Assembly: GCF_003865135.1 (NCBI RefSeq)
Contig: NZ_BHZC01000001.1
Location: forward strand, 1,736,001-1,800,000
Length of the DNA stretch: 64,000 nucleotides
Reading direction: 5' to 3'
Source: Streptomyces chrestomyceticus JCM 4735
Lineage (GTDB): Bacteria; Actinomycetota; Actinomycetes; Streptomycetales; Streptomycetaceae
In this document: piece after piece, positions 15,842 through 25,039 of the stretch
Layout: each line of letters begins with the position of its first letter
How positions within the stretch are numbered: the first letter of the stretch is position 1
Made by a program: the position numbers and the translations under genes
Notes under the pieces: generated by a model
What the model was told of the DNA's origin: nothing
Databases searched by the model: none
The model's input: only the letters and a program-made list of their open reading frames with translations

Positions 15842-16192
15842 ATGGACATTCTGGGGACCTCATTGCGGGTGTGCGTGACCGACCTCGACGCGGCGGTCGC
15901 TGTGTACGAACGGCTGACCGGCGCGGAGGCGATGCGCTTCGAGCACGGCGGCGTCTCGGTCGCGGCCGTCGGCTGCTTCTTCCTGATGAGCGGCCCGGAG
16001 GCACAACTGGAGGTGCTCAGCAAGATCACCGCTACGCTCGCGGTCCAGGACGTGGACGACGCGGTGGCCGATCTGACGGCGGTCGGCGCGCAGATCATCG
16101 CGGGCCCGCTGCCGACGCCGATCGGCCGCAACCTCGTCGCCATCCACCCGGACGGCTCGGTCTTCGAGTACGCCGACCGGAAAGCGGCCTGA
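15842..16192 (+). CDS. VOC-family (glyoxalase-like) protein
   Basis: Small cytoplasmic vicinal-oxygen-chelate protein of 116 residues: SLRVCVTDLDAAVAVYERLTG opens the first beta-alpha unit, FFLMSGPEAQLE ends it, and DVDDAVADLTAVGA and HPDGSVFEYADR form the second. Members include glyoxalases, dioxygenases and drug-binding proteins. The strict metal ligands cannot be assigned with certainty, so the activity is open. Its stop overlaps the ATG of the next, broken gene (TGATG), showing the pair was translationally coupled. Confidence 0.85.
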   Translation: MDILGTSLRVCVTDLDAAVAVYERLTGAEAMRFEHGGVSVAAVGCFFLMSGPEAQLEVLSKITATLAVQDVDDAVADLTAVGAQIIAGPLPTPIGRNLVAIHPDGSVFEYADRKAA

Positions 16193-16790
16193 TGTCCGGC
16201 ACCCCGGGTCCGGCGGCCGGCTTACGCCCCCTGCACCGCGCCGTGCTGGACACCGCCACCGAGGTGGTGGGCCGGGTGCGCCCCGAACATCTCGGGCTGC
16301 CCACGCCGTGCGCCGCGTGGGACCTCGGCGAACTGGTCGCCCGCATGACGGGCCAGAACCTCCGCTTCGCCGCCGCCGCGCGTGGACAGGTCACCTCGGC
16401 CGCCGACTTCGCACCCCGCCCGGCGGGAGACGCGCCCGGTGCGGGGTTCGTGGCCTCGGCCCGCCAGGTGGCCGCCGCATTCGCCGAACCGGGCGTGCCG
16501 GCGCGCCGGTTCGCGCTGCCCTAGCTGGGCCGGACGTCATGGTCCGGGCCCAGCGGGGCATCGGCTTCCCCTTCGCGGACACCGTCGTGCACGCCTGCGA
16601 CGTGGCCAGGCCCCTCGGGACGGCGGGCACCTTCCCCGCCGAGATCCTGACGCCCGCCCTGGACCAGATACTGGCCCTCCTCGGCCACTCCCCCGCTTGG
16701 CCGGACGGAGACCGCCCGCACGGAGACCGCCCGCACGGAAACCGACGGCGCGGAGACCGCCCGTACAGAGACCGCCCGGACGCCGCCTGA
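16192..16790 (+). pseudogene. TIGR03086-like metal-binding protein, two lesions
   Basis: The frame from the ATG at 16192 reads as a DinB/mycothiol-type TIGR03086 protein (GLPTPCAAWDLGELVARMTG, ARQVAAAFAEPG) but stops at a TAG at 16522-16524. The family then continues in another frame (GPDVMVRAQRGIGFPFADT, VVHACDVARPLG) to a stop at 16788. Both a GAG-to-TAG change and the loss of one C near 16530 would explain the break. Two separate lesions argue for a real pseudogene rather than a read error. The last 28 codons of the second piece are five copies of a 15-bp repeat (GDRPH-like). It was coupled to the upstream VOC gene. Confidence 0.75.
16706..16780 (+). repeat. Five 15-bp tandem repeats
   Basis: Units start at 16706, 16721, 16736, 16751 and 16766 with consensus CGGAGACCGCCCGCA; the first two are identical. 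They encode GDRPH-like pentapeptides at the end of the pseudogene and seem to have expanded in the relaxed 3' end. Confidence 0.85.
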
Positions 16791-16858
16791 CCAGCCGGCA
16801 CCCGACCACCCGAGCCCGTCCGATGGCCACACTCCCCCCTTCCCATCCCGTCCGCCCG

Positions 16859-17782
16859 TCAGGAAACCTCCAGCACGATCTTCCCGCGCGTACGGCCCTC
16901 CTGGCTGCGGCGGAACGCCTCGGCCGCCTGCGACAGCGGCAGCACCGTGTCGACGTGCACCGTGAGCTTCCCGGCGTCGGCGAGGTCGCCCAGCGCGGCC
17001 AGGCCGGCGCTGTCCGGGCGCACCCACACCATGTGTCCGCCCTTCTCCAGCACGTCGTTGTCGGCGACGGAGGCGACCCGCGAGGTGTCGCGCAGCAGCT
17101 CCTGCGAGACGTCGATGACGCCGTTGCCGACGAAGTCCACGGCCGCGTCCACCCCGTCGGGCGCCAGCTCGCGCACTCTGTCGGCCAGGCCGTCGCCGTA
17201 CGTCACCGGCTCGGCGCCCAGGGAGCGCAGGAAGTCGTGGTTGCGCTCGCTGGCCGTACCGATGACACGGGCGCCGCGGGCCACCGCGATCTGCACACCG
17301 AGCGACCCGACACCGCCCGCCGCGGCGTGCACCAGGACCGTCTCGCCCTTGGTCACGCCGACCCGGTCCAGCACCTGGAGGGCGGTGAGGCCGGCGAGCG
17401 GCAGCCCGGCGGCCTGCTGCCAGCTCAGGGCGGCGGGCTTGCGCGCCAGGGTCCGCACCGGCGCGGCGACCAGTTCGGCGAAGGTGCCGTGCTGGACCTC
17501 GTCCTTGCGCACATAGCCGACGACCTCGTCACCGACGGCGAACTCGGTCGCGTCCAGACCGGTCCGCTCGACCACCCCGGCCACGTCCCAGCCGGGGATC
17601 AGCGGGAAGTGCACGTCCATCAGCGGATCGAGATACCCCGCCAGGACCTTCCAGTCGACGGGATTGACCCCGACCGCCTTCACCCGCACCAGCACCGAGT
17701 CCGGCCCCACCTTGGGATCGGGCTGGTCGGTCCAGGTGAGCTGGTCGGGGTCACCATAGCTGTGAGTGATGATTGCCTTCAT
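16859..17782 (-). CDS. NADP-dependent zinc-free oxidoreductase (quinone reductase-like)
   Basis: Medium-chain reductase of 307 residues in the quinone oxidoreductase group. The GroES-like half has GVNPVDWKVLAGYLD and IPGWDVAGVVE. The nucleotide fold has HAAAGGVGSLGVQIAVARG, whose AxxGxxG binds NADPH. No catalytic zinc Cys/His set is visible. The protein ends with AAEAFRRSQEGRTRGKIVLE, the normal family C-terminus. The ATG start lacks a ribosome site; TGTAGCGATC just upstream may be a -10 region. It is divergent from the terpene locus across a 275-bp gap and may or may not belong to it. Substrate unknown. Confidence 0.9.
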   Translation of the reverse strand: MKAIITHSYGDPDQLTWTDQPDPKVGPDSVLVRVKAVGVNPVDWKVLAGYLDPLMDVHFPLIPGWDVAGVVERTGLDATEFAVGDEVVGYVRKDEVQHGTFAELVAAPVRTLARKPAALSWQQAAGLPLAGLTALQVLDRVGVTKGETVLVHAAAGGVGSLGVQIAVARGARVIGTASERNHDFLRSLGAEPVTYGDGLADRVRELAPDGVDAAVDFVGNGVIDVSQELLRDTSRVASVADNDVLEKGGHMVWVRPDSAGLAALGDLADAGKLTVHVDTVLPLSQAAEAFRRSQEGRTRGKIVLEVS

Positions 17783-18057
17783 GATCGCTACAACGCGTGA
17801 CGGTCTCGATTCGTTCCGCCCCCGCGCGACATCTCGAAAACCGTGCCCGTCCGGCGCATCTCGGGAGCGTGCCGTACACCGCTCACACCGCCCGCGTCCG
17901 GAATTCCCGCCGCTCCGCCCGTCACCCGAGCGGCCCGCGCGCGGTCGTCCGGGGGCCCGCGGTGTGTTCGCGTAGAAGGCGGGCGACCCGTACGGGGCGG
18001 CGGGCCGGTACAGCGGAGCGGACCGCTGGTCCCTGAGCGTCGTCGACGGGAGTCGTC

Positions 18058-18741
18058 ATGTCCTTGCCACGCTGGTGCCGCCTCGTCGTGCCGGTCTGTG
18101 CGGTGGCCGCCGGGGGCTGCGTCCTGTCCTGGACCGGCGCGGCGGCCGGGGTGACCCCGAGCGTGCTGCCCGCTCCTCAGGTGAAGGTGGGCAAGGCCGA
18201 GATGGACCTGTGTCCGGTGCCGGCCGTCGCCCAAGCGCTGGCCGACCAGGGGGTGACGCTGGAGGCGCGGAGTCCGGGGCGGGTGGTCGACGTCGACGGC
18301 CGCCGGTGTGTGCAGCTGCCGATGACCCGGGGTGAGTTCGCGCTGGACCTCAGCAAGGGGACCGTTCCGGCCGACGGTGGCCTGACCTTCAGGAAGGCCG
18401 GCGGCGGGGCGGTGTCCTTCACGGACATGGCCTTCGACTTCGGCTCCCACAAGGCCGAAGGGACGGCCGCCGCCGAGGGCGCCAGGGCCCGCCGGGGGCG
18501 GCAGCAGCCGTCGGTGGACCTGTTCGCCTTCGCCTTCGAGATGGCCAAGACCCGGGTCGACGTCACCAAAGGCACCGGGCACGGTGCCGCGGCCCTGAGC
18601 CTGGGCACCGGCGGGTACGACGCGCTGAAGAACGCCCTCGGCACCAGCCCGCTGCCCGCCCAGGGCACGGTGTTCGACGCCACCGCCTCCGGCAGTGTGG
18701 CCGAGGCGGCGCAAGCGCTCTCCCGTGCCCTGCTCCCGTAA
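18058..18741 (+). CDS. Secreted protein of unknown function beside a terpene synthase
   Basis: I do not recognise a family for this 227-residue protein. It starts with a Sec signal peptide (CRLVVPVCAVAAGG, ending near residue 30 at AAA). The mature part has two Cys (about 52 and 84) that could form a disulfide. It also has beta-rich segments: FALDLSKGTVPADGGLTFRK and VSFTDMAFDFGS. The layout vaguely recalls HtaA-type surface domains, but this is not secure. The ATG has GGGAG five bases upstream. Only 18 bp separate it from the terpene synthase, so they form an operon. A secreted partner for a terpene cyclase is unusual. Confidence 0.7.
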   Translation: MSLPRWCRLVVPVCAVAAGGCVLSWTGAAAGVTPSVLPAPQVKVGKAEMDLCPVPAVAQALADQGVTLEARSPGRVVDVDGRRCVQLPMTRGEFALDLSKGTVPADGGLTFRKAGGGAVSFTDMAFDFGSHKAEGTAAAEGARARRGRQQPSVDLFAFAFEMAKTRVDVTKGTGHGAAALSLGTGGYDALKNALGTSPLPAQGTVFDATASGSVAEAAQALSRALLP

Positions 18742-18759
18742 CGCCGTGGAGGACGCGCC

Positions 18760-19899
18760 ATGAGGGACGGCGTGCCCGCTCCGGTGGCCGCCGGGGTACG
18801 CGAAGACACCGCCGCGGAACCGGTCCGCGTCACGATCCCGCCGCGCTACTGCCCGCTGCCCGGTGCCGCGCACCCGGAGGCCGACCGGCTGAACGCATGC
18901 GCGGCGGCCTGGATTCAAGGGCACGGACTGTGCCGGAACGGCGCACAGCGCGTCCGGATGGCCGGCAACGACTGCGGCGGCTTCTACGGCCGCATCATGC
19001 CCGCCGCGCCGGCCGGCCGGCTCCAGCTCGCGGTGGACTGGTGCGTGCTGATGTTCGCCTTCGACGACCTGCACTGCGACGAGGGCCCGGCCAGCCTGCG
19101 CGCCGAGGACTTCACCGGTTTCGCCACCCGTCTGCTGCGCGTACTGGAAGCGCCGGGCACCGTACGGGGCGGACCCGCCGACCCCTTCCTCGCGGCGGCC
19201 GACGACCTGGCCGCGCGCTGCCGTGCCGCGGGGACGCCGGTGCAGGTCCGGCGCATGGTGGACGGTCACCGGGCCTGGTTCCTCGGGGTCCTGTGGGAGT
19301 TCGGCTGCCGGCTGCGCGACCGTACGCCGTCACTGGACGACTACGCCCATCTGCGCCAGCACACCGCGGCCGGCACGGCCACCATGAGCTGGACGGAGAT
19401 CATCGACGGTACGGAGATCCCCGGTGCGGTGATGGACTCACCGGCCGTGCGCGCGCTGAACGAACTGGCCTTCACGACCGCGGCGTTCGACGACGACCTG
19501 TTCTCGTACGGCAAGGAACGCTGGCTGGCCGCCCGCAGCCCGTACTCCTCGCGCTGCCGGCTCAACCTCGTCGACATCCTGGCCGCCGAACACGGCCTGG
19601 GCCTGGAAGCGGCGCTGGCCGCGGCCGTCGACCTGTGCGACCGGCTGACCCTGCGCTTCATCCAGTTGCGCGACCGTGTGCTGCCTACGGCCTGCGCGCC
19701 ACTGCGGCTGCATCTCGACCACCTTTCCCACCTGATCCGGGGGAACATCGAATGGGGGCTGCGCGCCGGCCGATACAGCAACCCGGACGGCCGGCACCCC
19801 GGCGCGGTCACCACCACCGGCTCCTTCACCGGGACCGCGCCGCGCGCCGACGCACCGCCGCCGCTTCCGTCCATCGCCTGGTGGTGGGACCGGTTCTGA
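18760..19899 (+). CDS. Class I terpene synthase
   Basis: Cytoplasmic Mg-dependent cyclase of 379 residues that ionises a prenyl diphosphate, probably farnesyl diphosphate. The Asp-rich motif is DDLHCDE at residues 102-108. The NSE/DTE triad is DDLFSYGKE at 245-253, matching (N/D)Dxx(S/T)xxxE. The C-terminal [12 protein letters not shown] carries the conserved Arg-Tyr pair. Length is normal for a bacterial mono- or sesquiterpene synthase. The ATG has GGAGG seven bases upstream, and the gene follows the secreted-protein gene closely. The convergent P450 at 19941 likely oxidises the product. The exact terpene cannot be predicted from sequence by eye. Confidence 0.92.
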   Translation: MRDGVPAPVAAGVREDTAAEPVRVTIPPRYCPLPGAAHPEADRLNACAAAWIQGHGLCRNGAQRVRMAGNDCGGFYGRIMPAAPAGRLQLAVDWCVLMFAFDDLHCDEGPASLRAEDFTGFATRLLRVLEAPGTVRGGPADPFLAAADDLAARCRAAGTPVQVRRMVDGHRAWFLGVLWEFGCRLRDRTPSLDDYAHLRQHTAAGTATMSWTEIIDGTEIPGAVMDSPAVRALNELAFTTAAFDDDLFSYGKERWLAARSPYSSRCRLNLVDILAAEHGLGLEAALAAAVDLCDRLTLRFIQLRDRVLPTACAPLRLHLDHLSHLIRGNIEWGLRAGRYSNPDGRHPGAVTTTGSFTGTAPRADAPPPLPSIAWWWDRF

Positions 19900-19940
19900 G
19901 GCCGCAGCGCTGAGGGAACGGGGCGACAGCACGAGCCCCG

Positions 19941-21284
19941 TCAGCGGCGCGGAGTGAGCACCAGGTCGACGCGGCCCCGCGGCCGCAGCGCGACCGCGGC
20001 CCTGGGCTCGGGCCGGCCCGGCACCGTGAAGTCGAACCGGCTGATCATCGCGGCCACGACGAGGGCCGCCTGCTGGAAGAAGAACGCCTGGCCCACGCAC
20101 TGGTGCGGCCCGTCCCCGAAGGGCAGGTACGCCAGCGGGTGCCGGCCCCGGACGCGCTCCGCGGCGAACCGGCCGGGGTCGAAGCGCAGCGGCCGTTGCC
20201 AGAACTGCGGCAGCCGGTGCGTCAGGTAGGGGGAGAGCACCAGCGTGGCGCCCGCCGGGACGGTCACCCCGTCGATGACGTCCTCGGCGGCGGCCGTCCG
20301 CGGCACCGCCCACGCCATCGCGTACAGGCGGCAGACCTCGGCCAGGAACCGGCGGGTGACCACCAGCCGACGGGCGTGCTCCGGCCGGACAGGGCCGCCG
20401 CACAGCACGGCGTCGGCCTCGGCACGTACCTCCGCCGCGAGGTCCGGATGCGCCGCGAGGGCGACCCAGGCCCAGGTCAGGGTCAGAGCGCTGGACTCCG
20501 AACCGGCCACGAACAGGGCCACGACATCCTGGGCGACCTGCTCGTCGCTCAGCGCGCGGCCGTCGGCGTCCGCCCCCGCGAGCAGCACGCTCATCAGGTC
20601 GGGGCCGGTGGGCCGCTCGTACCGCGCGCGCCGGATCAGCGGCAGCAGGATCTCGTTGACCGTGCGGGTGGCACGCCCGAAGGCGCGGTCGCCGGGCACC
20701 GGTACCGCGAGTGGCACAAAGGGCAGCGCCATCCGCCACAGCAGTGAGTCGAAGGCGACGGCGACCGCGGCGGCGAGCCGGTCGCACCGGTGCTGCGGGA
20801 TGCGGGAACCGAAGAACGCCGGGTTGACGACCCTGAGTACGACATGGGTCATCTCCGCCAGCGCGTCCACCGTCGCCCCGCCCGCCACCCGCAGCTCCAG
20901 CTCCGCCACCGCGCCCTCCGCCGAACCGGCCGTGCCGTCGGCGTGCGCGGGCGCGCCGCCCGACAGGCCCTTGCACCACAGGTCCCGGCTGGCCCGCCAG
21001 CGAGGCCCCTCGCCCGCGATCCCGAGTCCCGTGAGCCGGCCCATCGCCTTCCACATCGCCGTGCCCCGGCGGTAGTTCTCGGCGCGATCCCGCAGGACGT
21101 GCCGCAGGTGGTCCGGGTGGGTGACCAGGTAGGGCCGGAAGGTGCCCAGGTCGAGCCGGGTCAGCGCGCCCTGCGCCTGTCGTCCGGTGCGTTCCATCAG
21201 GGCCAGCGGGCCGCCCGCGCGCAGCCCGCCGAGGACGTGCCGCAGGGGGACGGTGTGGAGTCGGCTGTCGGCGCGGATCGGCAT
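19941..21284 (-). CDS. Cytochrome P450 of the terpene locus
   Basis: Heme monooxygenase of 447 residues. The heme-binding loop is FGDGPHQCVGQAF with Cys thiolate; the K-helix ExxR is EVCR; the I-helix oxygen pocket reads VAGSESSALTLTW, in which Glu-Ser-Ser replaces the common D/E-T-T. The sequence looks closer to the longer CYP170/CYP125-independent bacterial types than to CYP105. It faces the terpene synthase convergently with a 41-bp gap. The parsimonious reading is that it hydroxylates or oxidises the cyclase product. The start at 21284 has only a weak GAG site. No ferredoxin is adjacent. Confidence 0.9.
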   Translation of the reverse strand: MPIRADSRLHTVPLRHVLGGLRAGGPLALMERTGRQAQGALTRLDLGTFRPYLVTHPDHLRHVLRDRAENYRRGTAMWKAMGRLTGLGIAGEGPRWRASRDLWCKGLSGGAPAHADGTAGSAEGAVAELELRVAGGATVDALAEMTHVVLRVVNPAFFGSRIPQHRCDRLAAAVAVAFDSLLWRMALPFVPLAVPVPGDRAFGRATRTVNEILLPLIRRARYERPTGPDLMSVLLAGADADGRALSDEQVAQDVVALFVAGSESSALTLTWAWVALAAHPDLAAEVRAEADAVLCGGPVRPEHARRLVVTRRFLAEVCRLYAMAWAVPRTAAAEDVIDGVTVPAGATLVLSPYLTHRLPQFWQRPLRFDPGRFAAERVRGRHPLAYLPFGDGPHQCVGQAFFFQQAALVVAAMISRFDFTVPGRPEPRAAVALRPRGRVDLVLTPRR

Positions 21285-21419
21285 GGCGGTGCTCTTTCAC
21301 GGCGGCGCGGTGGCACGGCGGGACAGGTGGGAACGGGGCCGGGCAGCACGCACGTACCGCACAAGCGCACCGCACACCCCTGTCCGCACCCTATGCACCT
21401 TCTGCGGCTTTCCTGCGCT

Positions 21420-23438
21420 TCACACCGCCCGCATCCGGAATTCGTAGCGGTCCGGAAGGGGGTGCTCCGCACGCGCCCGGGCCCGGACATCGGAGGTGAC
21501 GGGCCCGGTTCCGGCGACCAGGGCTTCGGCGACGGCGAACCAGGTGTCGCTGAGGGACTCGTCGCCCTCCCGCAGATCAGGGACTTCGAAGCCGCGGTCG
21601 AAGACGGCGCGGGCCGCCGCTGCGTCCCCCTGCGCCAGGGCCACCTGGGCAGTCAGCAGGGCGAAGCGGCCGTCGGTACGGGCCGCCTCGGGCAGCCGGC
21701 CGAGAGCAGTCGCGGCTTCGTCGGCACGCCCGGCGGCGAGCAGCGCGGGGACCGCTGCGCGTATCAGGGCGGGGAGGAGCGGCCCGATGTGATCCGTACC
21801 GTCCGCGAGGTCGTCGGGTACGCAGTCCAGCGCCTCCGCGTACCGTTGCGCCGCGCGCGCTGTCTCCCCCTCGCTCTCCTCTGCGACAGCGAGGCAGTAC
21901 AGCGGCCGGCAGTCCGCACCATGGGCCAGGGCCCGTTCCCAACTGCGGACGGCCTGGGCCCGGTCGCCCGCGTGCCACTGCGCGAGGCCGAGGTGGTAGT
22001 CGGTGCCGGGCCCGGGCGGCGCGGACTCCAGCAGGTCGCGCCACGGCGCGGCTACCAGGGGCGCCGCGGGCACACCGCCGCCGCGCGGGAAGTCGCCGGT
22101 GTGCAGCAGCGTCAGCCAGGGCTGCTGGTCGGGACCGACGGTCGACTCGGCGAAGGGGGTGCCGGGCAGGTCGTGGCCGGTGCGGGCCCGTTCCAGGGCT
22201 CCCCAGCCGGAGCCGGTGGCCAGCGCTTCCTTGGGCTCGACGTCGGCGTACGGCCGCCAGACGGCGAAAGCCGCGTCGACCTGCTCGCGCGGCAGTACCG
22301 CTTCGAGCCGGTCCCCGGCCGCGCGGCGGGCCGCGGCCCAGTCGGCACCGTGCACCGCGGCCGGATCGGCGGCGAGCGGCCCGTACGCCTCCAGCCAGGC
22401 GAACTCCGCGCCGCCTTCCAGGCGTACGTGCTCCAACTGGGTACGGGCCAGCCCCGCCTGGATCTCCGCATAGCCGCCGGTGCCGGGCTCGGTGAGCCAC
22501 CGCTGCCAGCGGCGCCCGGCCCGTCCGGCGCCCCACAGGAACAGCTTGCGGCCGCGCAGCGTGTCGGTGGAGGTGTGGACGAGGCCGTGGCCGGTGGCGT
22601 CGAGCGAGGCGATCCAGCGGCGGTCGCCGTCCGGGATCTCGTAGAAGTAGTCGGCGGGGTGCTCGCTGCGCAGCGGGTACGTGCGGTCGGCGCCGTCGGA
22701 CTCCGGTACGGGAACGTGGCGCAGGGTGTGCTCGTACCCGAAGTGCCAGGCGCCGTCCGCCGGGGCGAGGACGCGGGTGTGCTCGTCCTCGGGGACGGCG
22801 ATGTTGGACCACCAGTAGGCGGGCACCGCGTTCAGGTGCGGGTTGCGGACGCGGACGCCGACGAGGAGGAAGTCGGAGCCGTCCGGAAGCCAGAGGTCCA
22901 CCTGGAAGGGCAGGTCGCGCAGCCGCTCCCACTCCCACAGGCGCAGCATCTCGCCGCCGTCGGGCGCCGGTACGGTCGCGGCGTGCACGGGGGCGCAGGA
23001 CAGCGTGGTGTGTCCGGTGGCGCCGGTGTTCCACTCGATGCCGCCGGAGAACCAGGCACCGTTGAGGGCGAAGTTGGCGGGCTGCAGGACGGGGTTGCGG
23101 TAGAGCAGTTCGCGGCCGGTGGGCTTGTGGAACAGGGAGTGCACGCGGCCGCCCAGGCCCGGCAGGACGGTGGCGCGCAGCCGGTCGTTCTCGATGACGA
23201 GGGCGTCGAGGGTCGTCTCGGCGCGCGTACGGCCGTAACCGTCGCGCACGGCTACGGGCAGCAGCGAGTCCAGCGGTGCGTACCGGAGCTGGCGGGCCAT
23301 GTCGGGCGGCAGCTCCAGCCCCTCGGACAGCTCGACGCGGTGGACGTCGCCCGGCGAACGGAGGGCGGGCAGCGGACTGGCCGGGCCGACGGGCGCCGCG
23401 GGAAGGGTCAGGGTCGTGCGTCGTACGCCAATGGCCAC
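21420..23438 (-). CDS. DUF5107 domain protein with TPR-like C-terminus
   Basis: Large soluble protein of 672 residues. The N-terminal two-thirds fit DUF5107, a galactose-mutarotase-like beta-sandwich family found with glycoside metabolism (VIENDRLRATVLPGLGGRVH, FSGGIEWNTGATGH, PAYWWSNIAVPEDEHTRV, YFYEIPDGDRRW). From about residue 470 the sequence becomes helical repeats of TPR type (DYHLGLAQWHAGDRAQAVRS, RPLYCLAVAEESEGETARA). It probably binds or processes a carbohydrate. The GTG at 23438 has GAGG five bases upstream; the frame runs open 114 bp further without a site. No glycosidase or transporter is adjacent. Confidence 0.85.
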   Translation of the reverse strand: MAIGVRRTTLTLPAAPVGPASPLPALRSPGDVHRVELSEGLELPPDMARQLRYAPLDSLLPVAVRDGYGRTRAETTLDALVIENDRLRATVLPGLGGRVHSLFHKPTGRELLYRNPVLQPANFALNGAWFSGGIEWNTGATGHTTLSCAPVHAATVPAPDGGEMLRLWEWERLRDLPFQVDLWLPDGSDFLLVGVRVRNPHLNAVPAYWWSNIAVPEDEHTRVLAPADGAWHFGYEHTLRHVPVPESDGADRTYPLRSEHPADYFYEIPDGDRRWIASLDATGHGLVHTSTDTLRGRKLFLWGAGRAGRRWQRWLTEPGTGGYAEIQAGLARTQLEHVRLEGGAEFAWLEAYGPLAADPAAVHGADWAAARRAAGDRLEAVLPREQVDAAFAVWRPYADVEPKEALATGSGWGALERARTGHDLPGTPFAESTVGPDQQPWLTLLHTGDFPRGGGVPAAPLVAAPWRDLLESAPPGPGTDYHLGLAQWHAGDRAQAVRSWERALAHGADCRPLYCLAVAEESEGETARAAQRYAEALDCVPDDLADGTDHIGPLLPALIRAAVPALLAAGRADEAATALGRLPEAARTDGRFALLTAQVALAQGDAAAARAVFDRGFEVPDLREGDESLSDTWFAVAEALVAGTGPVTSDVRARARAEHPLPDRYEFRMRAV

Positions 23439-23610
23439 GGCTGCCTCGCAGGGTTGTACCGGGCCACCTCGGGTGCGGTGGCCGCCTGTTGACCATGGAA
23501 CCCTGTCCGCGCGTGCCTGAAAAGGGCCTGTTGAGGCCATGTATGCCGTCACATACGGTCAGATGTCGGCCGCACACCGATCGGAGGCGGCCGGAATCGC
23601 CGAGAGCCGG

Positions 23611-24516
23611 TCAGAGCTGGGCGAGAACGCTTTCCAGAAGGTCCGCGAGCAGCGCCGCTCCGCTTCCTTCCGGATCGAGGTCCGGGTCGTAGATGGTGAG
23701 GTTCAGCCCCGCACAGCGCGGCGAGGCCGCCAACGGGGCGAGCAGGTCGCGCAGTTCCTCGCTGGACAGACCGCCGGGATCGGGGCTGTCCACGGCGGGC
23801 ATGACCGACGGATCGAGCACATCCGCGTCCAGATGGATCCAGAAGCCGTCCGGCGCCGTGTCCTGGAGGTCGCGCAGGGTCGTGCGGGCGACGGCCTCCG
23901 GGCCCTGCCGCCGGATCTCGCCGGCCGTGCGGTGGGCGATGCCCAGCGAGGTCAGTTCGGCGCGGTCCTCGTCGTCGTCGCGGATGCCGAGAATGTGCAG
24001 GTCACTGTCGCGTACGCACGGTCCGAGGCCGTCGATGCCGGTGAGGTCGGCCTGTCCGCGGCCGGTGATCTGCGCGGTGCCCTCACCGGCCGCCGCTCCG
24101 ACGGGGCCGGTGCGGTCGGTGTTGCCGGGGTGGCGGAAGTCGCCGTGCCCGTCCAGGTAGGCGACGCCGTACCGCCCGACGCGGCGCAGCCCCAGGACGG
24201 CCCCGAGCAGGATGGAGCAGTCACCACCCAGTAGGACCGGGAACTCGCCCGCGCGCACATGCGCTTCGACACGGGCGGCGAGCCGCCGGGTGTAGTCCGC
24301 GATGGCGGCGGCGTTGAAGTCGCCCTCGCCTTCCCGCCAGCCGCCGAGGTCGTAGCGGGGCGGCGTCACGACGCCGCCTTCCAGGGCGCCGAGCCGCCGC
24401 AGCAGCCCCTGCTCGCGCAGGGCACCCGCCAGCTTGTAGCAGCCAGGCACGGTGCCCGGCGCGGGGGGACGCAGCCCGAGATTGGAGGGGGCGTCGAGGA
24501 GCACGATGCGGCGCAT
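23611..24516 (-). CDS. Arginase/agmatinase-family ureohydrolase
   Basis: Binuclear-metal ureohydrolase of 301 residues. Metal ligands are visible in GGDCS (97-101), DGHGD (122-126, with Gly where arginases often have an aliphatic residue), WIHLDADVLDP and IYDPDLDPEGSG. Family members hydrolyse arginine, agmatine, formiminoglutamate or related guanidino compounds. The substrate-binding loop is not diagnostic. No ribosome site precedes the ATG, but TGAGAT lies six bases upstream and could be a -10 for a leaderless mRNA. It stands alone, 172 bp after the DUF5107 start. Confidence 0.88.
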   Translation of the reverse strand: MRRIVLLDAPSNLGLRPPAPGTVPGCYKLAGALREQGLLRRLGALEGGVVTPPRYDLGGWREGEGDFNAAAIADYTRRLAARVEAHVRAGEFPVLLGGDCSILLGAVLGLRRVGRYGVAYLDGHGDFRHPGNTDRTGPVGAAAGEGTAQITGRGQADLTGIDGLGPCVRDSDLHILGIRDDDEDRAELTSLGIAHRTAGEIRRQGPEAVARTTLRDLQDTAPDGFWIHLDADVLDPSVMPAVDSPDPGGLSSEELRDLLAPLAASPRCAGLNLTIYDPDLDPEGSGAALLADLLESVLAQL

Positions 24517-24616
24517 CGGGCCATCTCACCGCACGGGCCCGCGGACTTCAACCGGGTTTCGGCGGTACGGGGCAGGTGCCGGGCAGACGTCGGACGGACG
24601 GCCTCCCGGCGCCCCC

Positions 24617-25039
24617 TCACTCAGCCGACGGCTCGGCCCGGTCCCCCGGCGGCTCGTTGAACCGCAATTGGTTGCCGAACGGATCGGTGACGGTCAGCGA
24701 CAGGCCGATCTCGGCGTCCTCCTCCAGGCCGGGCTTCTGGAACGGGTAGTCCTTCGCCGTCAGTTCGGCGTGCAGCGCCCGTACGCCGCTCAGCTCGGCG
24801 TACACCACCGAACCCGGTGTCCCGTCCCCGTGGTGCTCGGACAGGTGCAGGACCAGGCCCCCTCGGGACACCTGTGTGTAGAGCGGCAGGTCCGGGGTGA
24901 AGCGGTGCTCCCAGTCGACGGCGCAGCCCAGGTAGCCGAGGTAGAACGCGTGCGCCTTGGCCACGTCGAAGACGCGCAGCACCGGGACGGGGCGCCGGAA
25001 GGTGATCCCGGAGGTGGCCTCGGGAGTGGTCTCGGACAT
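24617..25039 (-). CDS. Glyoxalase/bleomycin-resistance (VOC) protein
   Basis: Small VOC protein of 140 residues: VPVLRVFDVAKAHAFYLGYLG, LPLYTQVSRGGLVLHLSEHHGD and LTVTDPFGNQLRFNE are typical of the bleomycin-resistance / glyoxalase superfamily branch that binds ligands or metal across a dimer. Its ATG overlaps the stop of the GNAT gene by one base, so translation is coupled. Resistance function is not proven and no antibiotic genes are adjacent. Confidence 0.88.
   Translation of the reverse strand: MSETTPEATSGITFRRPVPVLRVFDVAKAHAFYLGYLGCAVDWEHRFTPDLPLYTQVSRGGLVLHLSEHHGDGTPGSVVYAELSGVRALHAELTAKDYPFQKPGLEEDAEIGLSLTVTDPFGNQLRFNEPPGDRAEPSAE

Noticed and set aside
20790..23492. A 900-codon open frame on the plus strand
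   Set aside because: Antisense to the P450 and DUF5107 genes; repetitive Gly/Arg/Val composition typical of a shadow.
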